Under the pieces are notes generated by a model that saw nothing but the letters and a program-made list of their open reading frames with translations, was not told where the DNA came from and ran no database searches. A stretch of DNA of 64,000 nucleotides from Mytilisepta virgata (taxonomy: Eukaryota > Mollusca > Bivalvia > Mytilida > Mytilidae): contig CM051521.1 in NCBI GenBank assembly GCA_028015205.1, positions 92,046,513 through 92,110,512 of the forward strand, written 5' to 3'. This document shows, piece after piece, positions 26,501 through 41,500 of the stretch. Within the stretch, counting starts at the first letter, position 1. The number at the start of each line of letters is the position of its first letter. Position numbers and translations under genes: made by a program.

Positions 26501-29500
26501 GTATTTTAATGTGAATTTCATGATGATATTGTTGTTAATTGTGATTGTTACAATACCTTTGACCCTCTTTTGAGTGTAATTTGTGCTTAATAATAAATAA
26601 AAAAATATAAGTTTGCGTTAAAATCCAGTTTCAGTATATACAGAAATAGCAGAAAAATTTACTTTTCTTTTTTTTCACTGATATGATATTTCCATATAAA
26701 TTTTGAACTTCTAATAGAATATAACTCTACCATTATTGAAACCTTGAAACCATATCGCAATAAAGAAGCTGTTGATAAAACCATAAATTATCTCCATGAA
26801 ACTGAATGATTATGCAGTGATATTTGCATAGTTAAGGCAATTTTCATTGTAAACAAATATGTTTACCTTTCTGCTGTTCAGCAGTTAAGTTTCACAGTTT
26901 TGAATTTTACTGTAAAGTGTTCTGATAAGGACATGTTATGCAACTGACACTTAAGAATTAGAACTGTAACAAATTTAATGGTTGTATTTGTATATGGAAA
27001 TATTTAATTAAAAGAAGCTACTGTTAGTGACATTTAATTATAGATCATTCACGATTGAAGTCTAGGTAGGCATTCCCTAGGTATTGATTTTAGTAATATA
27101 CATGACGGGTACATTATATAAGAAATGTCTTTTTTTTAAGTTCACCATTGTTATTTTAGTGATGGTGGTTACAGTATCATAGAGTCCCCAGTACCTTCAG
27201 CCAGAACATCAAAGTAAGTCTTCTTTATTTATATTTTGATGTTTTTTAATTTTATTTTATTGTGTGTTAATTATTTTATTCTTTTTAACTTTTTATATTG
27301 ATCACGCATTTCCATTGATGTTTTAAATATTTTTCACAACTTGGACATGTGACCTCTTTTATTTTACAAAATTGATGACTGGACGAAATTTTATATTGTT
27401 ATTAGTATTTAATTTTTGGTGAAAATTCAAAATCCACAAACGGTGTCTTGTGAAAATGCAATTATATCTGATGATGTCAACCAAATAATACAATTGAAGA
27501 AACATTTGGAGTATTTTTATTCCCCATCCACGAAAATAGATTAACCATTATCTGTCCCTACATACGTACGTTCATCTGGCTTGGTTAAGGTTTTGCGTTT
27601 AGGTCCATTTCTCAGAAACCCATTGAGATATATTAATGATATTATAGCACTACAATCCTCTTAATACTGAACACAGTTTAGCAACATTTGAGTCACTTGA
27701 CCTACATTTAATGCATGAGTGACTGATAAAGTTCTGCCTTTGTTTTCATATCCTAGGAATCCATGGTGTTATTTTGATTCTTCACCACAATAATCCTCTT
27801 ACATTATATAATGCTTTTCTCCAATACTTGAGTCATTATGACCCACATTTCATGCTTGAGTGACTTGGTTAAGTTTTTCTGTTTAATTGATTCATCTTAT
27901 ACTTTACAACAGAAGTCAGCAACATTTGAGTCACCATGACCTATATTTTATGCTTGAGTGACTTTGGTAAAATTTGTTTGCATTTAGGTATATTTTTAAA
28001 GAATTTAGTATATTGATGATATTTCACAACTACAATGATCTTATTTACATTTAGTACAACACAACTCAGCAAAATTTGAGTCACCATGATTTTATGCATT
28101 TTATGCTTGAGTGACTAAAATTTTTGCAATTATAAAAGAACCTATGGTAATGTATTAATATGATATTTCACTCATATTTTTTAGTACAACACAACTCAGC
28201 AACATTTGAGTTACAATGACCTATATTTTTTGCTTGAGTGACTTTGATTAAATTTTTGCATTTATATGTGTTATTAAAGAGCCTATGGTAAATAGTCCAG
28301 TCAATCTAGCATAAATTTGACCCTAACCTTAAAGTAATTACAAAAGAAGATTTTTAAGTTTTAATCTGTAGCATTATACCCCAAATATACACAGAAAAAA
28401 GTCTAACAAAATCTAACTTGAGGAAGATTAAAAAATCATGATTTTAAAATTCCTATGGACATTTGCATTGAAAATGGGAGATAACTCTTCAAAAAGGCAG
28501 AAATATCAATAAAAATTGATACAAATTGATAACTTTACCGCTTCTATTCAGCAGAATGTATTGATTCTTGATATTTTAGGCGTCTTTAGAGTATAACAAA
28601 CAACTCTTAAGTTATTTTCATATCTTTTATCAAGCTACAACCTAGATTTCGTAATTCATTAGTTGACCATTTATTAATTTTTCAACTTGTCAAGGTAAAG
28701 AATCTCAAATTTAATAAAAATAATTAAGCATATATTCTTCTTTTTGTGGTTTAAAGTTTCTTTAAACAGGGTAGATGCTGATCAAATATAATTTACAGAT
28801 GTAAACAATACAAAATTTTCACATTATTTTTATACGACCGCAAAATTTTTGTGGTCGTATATTGGTATGACGTTGGCGTCGTCGTCGTCGTCGTCCGTCG
28901 GAGTCTGTAGACATTTGGTTTTCGCACTATAAATGTAGTATAAGTTAATAGAAATCTACGAAATTTAAACACAAGGTTTATGACCACAAAAGGAAGGTTG
29001 GGATTGTTTTTGGGAGTTTTGGTCCCAAAAGTTTAAGAATTAGGGGCCAAAAAAGGGTCCAATAAGCATTTTTCTTGGTTTTCGCACAATAAGTCTAGTA
29101 TAAGTAAATAGAAATCTATGAAATTTTAACACAAGGTTTATGATCATTTTTTGGAGTTTTGATCCCAACAGTTTAGGAATTAGGGGCTAAAAAAGGGCCC
29201 AAATAAGCATTTTTCTTGGTTTTTGCACAATAACTGTAGTATAAATAAATAGAAATCTATGATATTAGCTTGGTGGGCTAAGGAAGGTAATCCAAACACA
29301 TTCCAAACACATTTAAAGTAAAATATTGTGTATGATTCAATTATGTATAAAGAAATGTTGATTGTTTTTGGGGTGATTTATAGCTGTCAATTTATTTTTA
29401 GAACTTACTATGAATTAATATTAATTTTAGCCATATGTCATTTTTTATTTTAAGACTTCAATGATGTATTTAAATGTTTAATTATGTTTGCAAACTTCAT

Positions 29501-32500
29501 GATAATTTTGAATAGGGATTATGACATTATCTTGAGGGAAAGATTTTTTTTTTTGAAAAAGGGAAAGTGGGGGGGGGGGGGGGGGGGGGGGTCAAAATTT
29601 ATGGGGTAAATATTAAATTGGCGGGGGGTGGGGAAAATTTTTTTCTCATTTCAGATTTGTACTTAGTTTTGTTATTATGGGCCCAGTTTTCAAGTTTTTT
29701 TTTTTTTTTGGGGGGGGGGGGGGTGGGGCATTTATCCACAGCATATTGTATTGCACAAGAAGAAAAAAGTTGAATATAAATTCAAATCATATGACCAATT
29801 CTAAGTTTTTTGATTTCACTTATTCTGTGTCATAAACCTATTATGTATCAAATATTTCAATAAATTTTCAATTGCACAGTATTGTGTAATAGCAAGAAAT
29901 TGATATGTGTGACCTGTTATCAAAACTTTATTATTAACAAATTCCATTGGAAATTTGCCAATATCTTTAGTTTAATGAAGTTCGTTGGAAATTTGGAAAT
30001 ATAAAATTTGCTGATGAAGTTTTTTTGTTTATCTCATCTAAAATGCTTTTAAATTATGTATATTTAAAATTTACCATCCATGACTATGATGTCATTTTCT
30101 ATTTTAATAAATTATGGTGTATTTAAATGGGCTGTTATGGTTGCAAAATATCAAACGAAAGGGGGGGTGGGGTTTGAAAAAAAATTTAGGGGGGTGGGTA
30201 AATGAGAAATTATGGAGGGGGCAATTTTTTTATCATTTCATATTTCATAAATTAAAAAGGAAATTTCAGATTTCTTTTAGGAAAAAAAGGGGGGGTTACA
30301 ATAATCTACATAACATATTTATACATAAAAAAAATTTAAAAATAAACATTGATGCCATATTTATTTTTAACAATGATACACATCAAATTTCTTTTAATTG
30401 TGCAATTTATATATATTATCTGTAAAAAAAAAAAAAAATATTACATCAACATAACCAATACATATTAATTAATTTTAACATTATTTATTACTTATAAATA
30501 AAAATAAAATAAAATTTACAATCATTCTAATTTACACCAACTTCCATTATTTACATTACAATTAAAGAATAACTTCATTAACACCCAAAAAAAAATTCAA
30601 TCCACATATATATATTGAATCAACTTACAATTCATAAATTTTAAAATTATATAATAATAACATACAAAAATTCTAACAATTACATATGATTTATAGCAAA
30701 TATGACAACCAAATTATAAAAATATCTACATCATAAGACAGTGTGCAGAAAGAGAGATAACTCTTTCATTTTAATATCACAAATTTAATATTTTTATCTG
30801 TCCAGTTTTATTATGGGCGATATTTTTCAGTTGGTCCAAATCTATAAAAAAGGGGTAATTTTTTTTTTTTTTGGGGGGTGGGGGAATTCTAAACAGCATA
30901 TTGTATTGCACAAGAAACAACAACTTCAATATAAATTAAAATCATATGACCAATTATAAATTCTTTCAATTCAATTATTCTGTGTCAGAAACATATTATG
31001 TGTCAAATTCTTCAATTGCACATTATTAGTTTAATGAACTTCATTGGAAATTTGCCAATATAAAATGTGCTGATGAAAGTTTTTTGTTTATCTCATCTAT
31101 AATGCCATTTTCAATTGGTTATTTGGGATTTATATATAAAATCAAATAATACTGATATAGTTTGAATAGGTAAATTAAAAAACTTTAAGTTCTTACAACA
31201 CATTAATTCTGTGTCAGAAACATATGCTGTGTCAAATATTTATTCACAATCCAAATTCAATGTTGTATCAAGCTTGAATGATGTGTCCATACTTGCCCCA
31301 ACTGTTCAGGGTTCGACCTCTGCGGTCGTATCAAAATGGTCGCAAAGCCACAAATTTGCAATTTCTTTAATGAAAAATGCACAAAAAAAATCAAAATACG
31401 CATAACATTTCAGTTTTGTACAATTCATGAGCAGAAGATTATATAATATATTCAAATACAAACTTATAATCCCATCAAAGTATCATACTTTACATGAATT
31501 TTAAGAAAATCAACCAAAAACTGACCAAAAAAAAAAGACTCATTTTGCGGAGTTATCGCCCCTTTCCAATGTTAATTTCCATAGGAAATTAAAAATGCTG
31601 ATTTTGAGTTTTCCTCAAGTAAGATTTTATGAGACTTTTTTTCTGTCTATATTTGGGGCTTAATGCTATAGATTAGAACTAAAACATTTTCTGTTGCAAT
31701 TAGAGGTTAAAACTTAGTTTGACTGGACTAAAAGTATTAATGATATTTCATAATTATAGTAGTCTTATATAGTACAACCCAGCTCAGCTACATCGTTTGA
31801 GTCTCTATGAACTACATTAGAGTAGCTTTGATTAAATTTTTGAATTTTAATATATTTCTGAAAAAAACCTTTGATGATATATCGATGATATATCAATGAT
31901 ATTTTACAACTTCAATCATCTCATTTAATTATTTACAGATTACCAACATATAAGTCCACATAACGTACATTTTATGCTTGAGTGACTCTATTAAATTTTA
32001 GTTTTTGGGTCCTTATGTCAGAAAGAGAATTAAGTACTGTATATTCATTATTTTTTTTAATGGAGTAAAGTTTATTGAAGCAGGACATATTATAAATATT
32101 TAAAATAATAGATGGGAAATTCAATATTGGACATCTGCGTCTTCCAGACAAACAATCTCTAGTTTATAGTTTAATTTGTTTCTGTAAATATTATTTGCCA
32201 GAGAATAAAATTCTTATTTATAAGGCAATATTTAAATTTATCCAGTCTTTAATTAAAAGTATAAAATTTATTTCCATTCCATTCAGTTTGATTATTTAAT
32301 CAACTTGTTCCAACACAAAATTTCTTTTTTCTTGTACAGAGTTGTACAACATGCTATTACAACAGCTATTACTAACAACTTGTTTGGGGATGATACTGAT
32401 GCTGAAGAAGACCATCATAAAGGTAGATAACTCTAGTAAAAATTATTTCAGTTTACCAGCATTGAATTATTATTGATGATTTTAAAACATATTGAGAATG

Positions 32501-35500
32501 ATTTGAATTTTTTCATCTTATGTTTACAGGTGTAACAAAGTTAAACTTAAATCTGAAATACATTGTGTATATTGTTGACAGATTTGAGTGAGCTGAAGTT
32601 TTTTTGTCTGTTTCCAGATCATTCACATGAAGAAGAACTAAAGAATGGATATGCAGAAAACAGGTAAGACAAAAAAAATGAATATAAAAAGAGATATTTT
32701 TAGATGGTGTTCACCTTGTGCATTTTTTTCTTTATGGTGTTTTCACATGCTGAAGAACTCAATGGAATGTTTGTGATTATGTTTATTAATTGAATATATA
32801 AATAATAAATAACTTGTTCAGTTTTTGGGAGAAAATTTGTTACCAGATTGATTTGATTTGCCGAAATCCATTGATAAAAAAGTACTAACTATTAAAATGA
32901 GTATGAAGATGAGGTATAGGACACACCGTTACCAGTATGTAAACATAGAACAGATTAAATAACAAAAAATTCGCAGAAAATTTGTGGGTGTACTGAAAGT
33001 AATGATAAACAGGTAGATAAAAGGACAAACTTTATTTTTCATGTAACTGTTTTTATAATTGTGTTCTCATTAAATATTTAATATTTGATGATGTTCGTAA
33101 ATTTTTGTTGCAAACAATTAATTGACTTATTGATTATTTGTTGGCCTAGACTTGCTACTATTCCCATTTCAGTGTAAGTCAGGATGAAGAACCATTACCT
33201 GTTTTTGATAGGATAAAGGCTTTTGAAAACAAAGAACCAGAAAAAATGGAAGTCGATCCTGTTATAAAACCTCTGAAAACCAAACCTGTGTCTAAAGTTT
33301 TTGATATGTTTGAAAGTAAAGGAGTCATGATTGTACAGGTAAAGTAAAATGTTGAAAAAGGCCGAATGTAAAATTTTGAGATGTTTTGAGATGTTATAAT
33401 GTAGTGAGACTTTATCCTAAATAATCATTCTGGACAGATCATTTTTCAGAAAATGAAATACATTTTGTACATGTACTACGATTCATTATATTTCACTGGG
33501 TTCCAAATTTGTGGTTTTTGTGAGTGTAGTGAATCAGCAAATTTAATTTTTTTTTTTCATTCACTATTATTGAAACAAATGTTTACTAAATTATGAAAAT
33601 TGGTACATTTGAAAATAAATGAATACATATTAAATGTAATATGTCATAGTAGGAAAGAGAAGAACAATAGTTTTTTTAGGTAGTAAATAGATTGTTAGAA
33701 TTGACAGTAAAAATTTAACTGGATTTATTGAAGACATTTAAGTGATTAAAATAAGGTAAAGAAAGTAGTCTAAAATTATAAATTTTATGTTTATACAGGC
33801 TCCATCTGCCATTGATGATACTGGGGATGATAGCTATATCATAAAGGATATAACAGATCATAGGTAACTATACAATATTCTCAACACTTGGCATCCGCCG
33901 TTGTCCATTAACTTTTACAAAAATCTTCTCTAAAACTAGGGGCCAAATGGAACCAAAGTTGGCCACAAGCATCATTAGGGTATCTAGTTAAAAAAATTTG
34001 ATTTTGACTCCGCCTGCCAACCAGCATGGCCGACATGGCTAAAAATAGAACATAGGGGTAAACTGCAGTTTTTGTCTTGTATGTCAAAAACTAAAGTATT
34101 TAGAGCAAAACTGACACTAGTAAAAATGTTCATCAGGTCAAGATCTACATGCCATGAAATTTTCAGACGAATCAGTCAACCCTTTGTTGGGTAATTGCCC
34201 CTGAATTGTTAATTTTAAGGAAATTTTGCAGTTTTAGGTTATTATCTTGAATATTATTATAGATAAAGACAAAATGTAAACAGCAAAAATGTTCAACAAA
34301 GTAAGATCTACAAATAAGTCAAGATGACAAAATCATTGATTGACCCCTTTTGGAGTTTTTGCCCTTTAAAAATGGCATCCAGCATAAACTTTCCTCTAAA
34401 GATCTTTTCTGAAACCACTGGGGCATTTGAGACCAAACTTTGGTGGAATGATCCTTGGGTGGCCCCTTCCAAAATTATGCCCGCTACCCCGACTTCCAAC
34501 CAACATGGCTGCTGTTACTGAAAATAGAGAAAAAAGTGGTGGGGGGGGGGGGTGGTGAAATAAAAATTTTCTATGAAATTACAAGGCCAATTGGAGCCAG
34601 AGTTTTGCAGTAATGGTCCTTAGGAGGTTCTCTTTCAGAAATTTGTCTGATGACCTGGTCTGTTAACCAAGATGGCCGACACAGCCAAACTTAGTTTAAC
34701 ATAGGGCCCTATTTGAAAATTCATTGAAAATTCTTGTCTGAAACCACTGGACCAATTTAACCAGACTTAGCAGCAATGGTCCTTAGATGGTCCTCTTTCA
34801 GAGGGGTATCTGAGTACCCCGACTGTCAACCAAGATGGCCGCCACAACCGAACTTAGATTAACATAGGGCCCTATGGGAAAATTCATTTAAAAATCTTGT
34901 CTGAAACCACTTAGCCAGTTGGAACAAGACCTAGCAGAAATGGTCCTAAGATGGTTCTCTTTTAGAAATGTGTCCATTGACTGCAACACTTAAATTTGTA
35001 GTCCAGGTGATTGATACAGGCTCTTAAGAGCCTCTAGTTTTAATTCCAGTAATCTTAGCCACAAATGTTTTGAACTTAAATAACTTGATTAAAATTGAAG
35101 GTTCCTATCATTGGATAGTGAATATGAAGCTTTTTAAGTCATTTACTGCCATTATTTGCTGAGAAAGCTTCATATTGTTCTTGTAGCCTCTGTTTTATGA
35201 TATAGGTATGCAAAAACCTGATATTATATTCATGCCATTGCAGGGAAGAAGAATATATTGGTGATGATCAAGATGTTTTTGAAGTTGTAAGAAGAAATTC
35301 TAATGAAACTCTGCCATCTGTAAGCAATTTAATATAATTCCTTAAGTCAGTTGAATCATATATTTCATGTATCCTCCATATTATCCATAGGGAGGGGATC
35401 TGTGTTTACTTACATGTACATTTCAATTGAAAAATGTTGTCATTCATTCATACACAAATGCTATGTCATCATCAAGTAGCATGTTCATACAGTTTCAAAT

Positions 35501-38500
35501 GACTGTCAACAAAACTGACTGGATCTTATTGTCATTTAGATGTACGACTGTACCTTTACAAATCAAATTTTATTAATAAATTGCATATTTGTTACAGAGG
35601 TTTTTTAGTACTACACAAACTATTATAATGTTTTGATAAAATTGTGTGGTTTTTCAAGCAAAATTTTTATTATTGGATTATTATTTTCACCTTTCACAAA
35701 TCATATTCCAGTACAAAGAAGACATAAATTTTACCAGAAAATGAAGTTGATACTGACATTACTTCCTCAGGTACAATAGGTTTTTATACGACCGCAAAAT
35801 TTTTGCGGTCGTATATTGGTATGACGTTGGCGTCGTCGTCGTCGTCCGAAGACATTTTGGTTTTTGCACTATAACTTTAGTACAAGTTAATAGAAATCTA
35901 TGAAATTTAAACACAAGGTCTATGACCACAAAAGGAAGGTTGGGATTGATTTTGGGAGTTTTGGTTCCAACAGTTTAAGAATTAGGGGCCAAAAAAGGGC
36001 CCAATAAGCATTTTTCTTGGTTTTCGCACAATAACTCTAGTATAAGTAAATAGAAATCTATGAAATTTTAACACAAGGTTTATGACCACAAAAGGAAGGT
36101 TGGGATTGTTTTTGGGAGTTTTGGTCCCAACAGTTTAGGAATTAGGGGCTAAAAAAGGGCCCAAATAAGCATTTTTCTTGATTTTTGCACAATAACTTTA
36201 GTATAAGTAAATAGAAATCTATGAAATTTAAACACAAGGTTATGACCACAAAAGGAAGGTTGGGATTGATTTTGGGAGTTTTGGTCCCAACAGTTTAGGA
36301 ATTAGGGGCCAAAAGGGTCCAAAATTAAACTTAGTTTGATTTTAACAAAAATTGAATTCTTGGGGTTCTTTGATATGCTGAATCTAAACATGTACTTAGT
36401 TTTTTTATTATGGGCCCAGTTTTCAAGTTGGTCCAAATCAGGGTCCAAAATTAAACTTTGTTTGATCCATGACTATGATGTCATTTTCTATTTTAATACG
36501 TTTATGGTGTATTTAAATGGGCTGTTATGGTTGCAAAGTATAAAGAAATGGGGGGGGGGATTTGAAAACAAAATTTAGGGGGGGTAAATGAGAAATTGGG
36601 GAGGGGGGCAATTTTTTTCTCATTTCATATTTCATAAATTAAAAAGAAAATTTCAAATTTTTTTTAGCAAAAAAAGGGTGGGGGGGGGGGGGGGGGGGGG
36701 GGGGGTTACAATAAATTTTATTGTTTTTTGGTTTTGGTTTTTTTTTGGGGGGGGTCAATGTGCAATTTCATAGTGTATTGCATAAAAGCTAAAAAAGGGG
36801 TAAATTATTTTTTGGGGGGGGGCAATTCTCCACAGCATATTGTATTGCACAAGAAGCAAAAAATTGAATATAAATTGAAATCATATGACCAATTCTAAGT
36901 TCTTTGATTTCAGTTATTCTGTGTCAGAAACCTATTATGTGTCAAATATTTCAAGAAATTTTTAATTGCACAGTATTGTGCAATAGCAAGAAATTGATAT
37001 GTGTGCCCAATTTTAAATTTTAAATTGGTTATTTCTGATTTATATATAAAAACAAATAATACTGATATGGTTTGAATAGGTAAATTAAAAATTTTTAAGT
37101 TCTTAGACAACATTCATTCTGTGTCAGAAACCTATGCTGTGTCAAATATTTATTCACAATCCAAATTCAGTATTGTATCAAGCTTGAATGTTGTGTTCAT
37201 AATTGCCCCAACTATTCAGGGCTCGACATCTGCGGTCGTATCTAGCTGCGCCCAGTGGAGCATTTTGTCTTACTTGTTCTAAAATGTGCTATCTTTATTT
37301 AGTTCAAAAGAACATCAGGTCCCCTGAACAGAAGATCTCCATCAAGGAAATCCAGAGGAAGTATTGGTGATGGTCAAACTTCAAATGATGATGTTCCTGT
37401 CCCAGTGAAAACAAATAAAACTTCAGATGATTCATCATCTGTCCCAATGATGGAGGGACCAGTGAATATAAACAATAACCAGGAAAATGAAACTGATGAT
37501 ACCATTCATCCACATCCCAAACCTAGGGTAGCTTTCCTGGAATTAACAAACAACAGAGAGGAGATAGAGAAACGTGGATCTCCAGACATGTCTCCCAGCA
37601 TATCTCCTAGTTGTTCACGGAAACCATTTATTCCTCCTTTAGATTTATCTACACTCCATGAACATGTTGATAGTACAGGTATGATAATTTCCTATATGAG
37701 TTGGATTCTGTTCGATGGTTTTAAGTTTTATTGGAATTCTGTCTTCCTGACAGCTGACATTTCAGACCATCTTGCTAACATTTATTGTGAAGGGTACTTT
37801 TTCTAAGGAATCTCTTTAGTAATTTTTAAGTTCAAATGACATTATGTTAGAGAAATGATTCAAAATATCAGGTGGCCTCGGTGGCCGAGTGGTCTAGGTA
37901 GTTTGTCATGACTATAAATGATCACTAGCCTGTCAACGCTGGGGTTGTGAGTTCGAGTCTCACCTGTGGCGGGGTGTGTTTGACTCCGATCTTAATTGAC
38001 AAGGATTGCCAATTTTCCTACCGAAGGTTGTGGTTCTCTCCAGGTACTCCGGATTCCTCCACCAATAAAAACTGGCCGCCGCGAAATAGCCAAATGTGCT
38101 GAAAACAGCGTTAAACCCCAACTAAACAAACAAACAAACAAACAAAATATCAGGAAAGCTGCAACCATACACGAACCAAAATTATGATAAAATATTTAAT
38201 ATATTTACACTCAAATAGTTCAGTATCCTTGATTTTTCTTTTTCTGGCTACTATAGCATTTTTGGATAATTTTAAGATTACTGTATAAATTTTCTTTTGA
38301 CAAACTTATATGTATACAGCAGACCTATCTTTGTATAGTATTTTATTAGAATGTAGAAAATAAAAGTGTTTATTTCAGATCCCATACCTGCTACCAAAGG
38401 ACATTCTGTCTCTTATTTTCGTGCAAAAAATCAGGTCAATGGTGATGATGTAATGGTGTCACCAAGAACCAACAAATTAAAGAAAAATAAATCCAAGTGA

Positions 38501-41500
38501 GTGTTTATATGTGGCAATTTTTTGCATTGTTTTGTGCAACTGAAATATGTATTCCAAGGGTTGTTGCACAAATTAAATGTCATGTACTTATGGAATAAAC
38601 AAAATTTGCATTTAACCAATTTAGACAAGAAAACAGTTGATTGTATGGTGAAATAGTCACCTTGTCTAAATTTATGTCAGTTTTGACATTTACAAATTTT
38701 GTGTACTGTAACTGGTTACAGTTGCATTACACATTTTCTGTGAGTTAATTTGTAGTTCAGATTTCATCATTATTGAAGGTTGGACTAAAAATAAATATGT
38801 ACAATTTATTTGATAAAAGTGTAATGCTCTGAGATTTTAATATTATTTTTTCTTATTTAAAAATAAAAAAAAAGATCTTCCCTGTGACCATGAGAAAAAT
38901 GTAGAAGTTTTCTAAATGTTTTTGACACAGTTTATGTTAAGTTATAATACTTTGATTACATTTGCTTAAAAAAATCTACCAAATTGAATTTTAAAATGAT
39001 ATTATAGAAAAATATTGTGACATAAATAACCAGAAGTGTATGATAACAATAAAATATTGTCATTTGAATGGGTTTTGAAAACAAAAAAATCTGAATTAGA
39101 ATAATCTTATTGTTATGTACATTTGCATATTTATTATTAGAAACTATGCAATATAGGGTTTCTATTAGGTAATGATTGGCCTTTGGCATAGTGGAAAATT
39201 TACCGTAAAAAAATTATTAAACAAACATTCAGTTAAAAAGAGTAAAACAAGTTCCCCAAAAGAGAGTGTTCCAGAAAGAAAAAAGAAAAAATGTCTTATT
39301 GCAACAAATTAATTTTACATTTCAACGATACAAAATGAAGACAAATTTTAGAATTATATTGAATATATAAATTTCTGCTTGCCTAGCTGGACAGAATTTG
39401 TCTATTATGATGAGGAGGGACCACTTTCACCAAGTGCTTGCCTCCCTAACAGGTGATTTACAGTTGATAACAATTTTTTACCACCCTTTGGTATGATAGT
39501 ACTGCTAATATTGTCAGTTTTGTATTACAGTAATGAATATAAGATTAATCATTTTTGTGTATATATAGACGTAAAAAATTAGACTATTTCTTAACATGCA
39601 GATGATTTATGTAATACAAAATGAACAATATTATTTTCATGCTTCTAATCACACCTCATTGCTCTATTTGATTGAGTGGTATTAATTTTGTTATCAGTTA
39701 AGGAAATCTTTATTACTAAAAAACTAGAAACAATTGTTTAATTGTAGTGACTAGAACTTGAAGTTTTAAAGGAAGCATTGTGATTATCAAGAGAAAGTGT
39801 GTTTTATCAGTCTCAAGATGTGATTTTCTCAAACTTTTGTTTAACATCTGTGAGAATATGTTTTTTCTTTTCAAGAAACCCCAGTGCTTTGTTTATATCA
39901 CAGTACCTGACATCAGGAAAAGATAATTGAGGCTAATTTTTGCATATGAGGGAAACAAATATCATGTAGTCACTTTCTTCAGCAGAATAACATTGAATCA
40001 GGAAAAGCAGAATTTAAAATATATCTTATTTTTGACAAGCACTTATTCTACAGACAACATATGGTTAACATTTTGAGTATATTTTGTTCTCTGATTCGTA
40101 ATTGCATTTAAACTGGCCCTGAATGTATGATAAACTGCATTGATTAAATTGTCTCTTGAAATGTGAGCAATATTATACTCTGCATTTTATTTTTCATGCA
40201 TTAGTGCAACATGCATGCATTCTATCACTTTAAATTTTCTGCACTTGATAGTTAAAATTCAAATTTTAGAACATTCCACAAGCCTTGCAAGATATCTCAA
40301 AAATATATACCAGTTAAAAAGTTTCCTGTCAATTTGTTGAACACATTTTTCTTGAGACACTTAGTTGACAATAGAGCAATGTTGATAGCATGATGTTTCC
40401 TCTTACACATATTAGAATATTGAAGTAGCCTGTTTTATAGATATATGTAATATAGTCTTTATAATTTGTAACAGTTTTCTATTGTGGTGGTTGTTCTATT
40501 TATAATACTTGTTCATATTATTCAGAAATAATTTTTTGGAAAACCGCTATTGTAAAACATATCCCATGCAGCATATAGAAGAAACAATTTATTCTGTATT
40601 GTACACGTATAACACACAATAATTTCACTTAGATTACATACTGCAATTCACTGTAGTACAGACCTGCCAACTTTTGAAAACCTCCATGGGGGATTTTCCC
40701 CGGGGAAAAAAATTTAAATGTATCGCTTCATCTTATGACTGTTTTTTTTTTATAATGCACAGTAGAAAGTATTTCATGTATATTTAGGATCAATTTTGGT
40801 TTGTTTCTTGAACTCTTGAGATTGTTTTGATGCTGTGTGGATCATTCTGTGTAAAGATGTTTCTTTCGTTTGGTTCATTTGTTTATGGCAAAGGTTTCTT
40901 CTTGCTGGGTGGAGTAACAACCATTGTGGTAGTTTGAACTGTTATGATTCAGTTCCATTTTTCATATCCTTTTTATAACAATTGTCTCAAAATGCAAACA
41001 GCATCCAAGCCTTTACGTTTAATTTGCAAAATTCTTTTGATCAGTTATTAAAATAATTATTAACTATGTTCACCTAATTAAAGAATAGTTAACTTGATTA
41101 GAATATTAATCTCAATTAAATGATAAGTAAAAAAATTAAAACAGTTAATTATGTAACTCCCAAGGTGATCGGTATTAATAACAAAGATCAATAATTTTAT
41201 TACCAATTAAGACCCATAAAACTTTGACAAATCATTGATTTTATTGAGGCACGTGTATATGTTTACATAATACTTAGTGTCAAAACAGATCGATAATCCT
41301 CAGGTAAATCAACATGACCCGAATATCAGATACTACGATGAATTTGATTGGATAATATCTCCGGAAATCGGTAAGAATAACATTTTCTCCGGTAGAATTT
41401 TAACCCGAAAAATCCAGTCATTATATTACGATCACTACGATCCGCCAAAACCGCCAAAATCGGGATAGTTGGCAGGTCTGGTAGTATTTAATATGTACAC

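Larger units (their letters stand above)
28295..31728. mobile_element. TA-flanked inverted-repeat transposon with an element nested inside
   Basis: The ends are GTCCAGTCAATCTA (from 28295) and, inverted, GTCCAGTCAAACTA (ending 31728), with TA outside each. The inverted repeats extend about 200 bp at roughly three-quarters identity, sharing tagcattatacccca/tagcattaagcccca, cagaaaaaa-gtct and acttgagga. The interior is mostly another element, 28831-31332. No transposase frame survives. Confidence 0.75.

Noticed and set aside
30114..30425. 103-codon frame
   Set aside because: It lies in the poly-G/poly-A-rich body of element J; the translation is a low-complexity Gly/Lys/Asn run.
35728..35770. 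Possible small exon with an acidic peptide (NEVDTDITSS) between exons 12 and 13
   Set aside because: The acidic frame does not fit the phase 0 left by exon 12. The phase-0 frame gives a hydrophobic peptide. Exon 12 to 13 already joins in phase.
37882..37960. tRNA gene
   Set aside because: Boxes A and B are present, but the sequence continues into a conserved SINE body and a CAAA tail, and no acceptor stem pairs.
41277..41468. 63-codon frame of quite normal composition
   Set aside because: It sits inside the hAT-like element and runs into the right terminal repeat; no transposase or zinc-finger motif.
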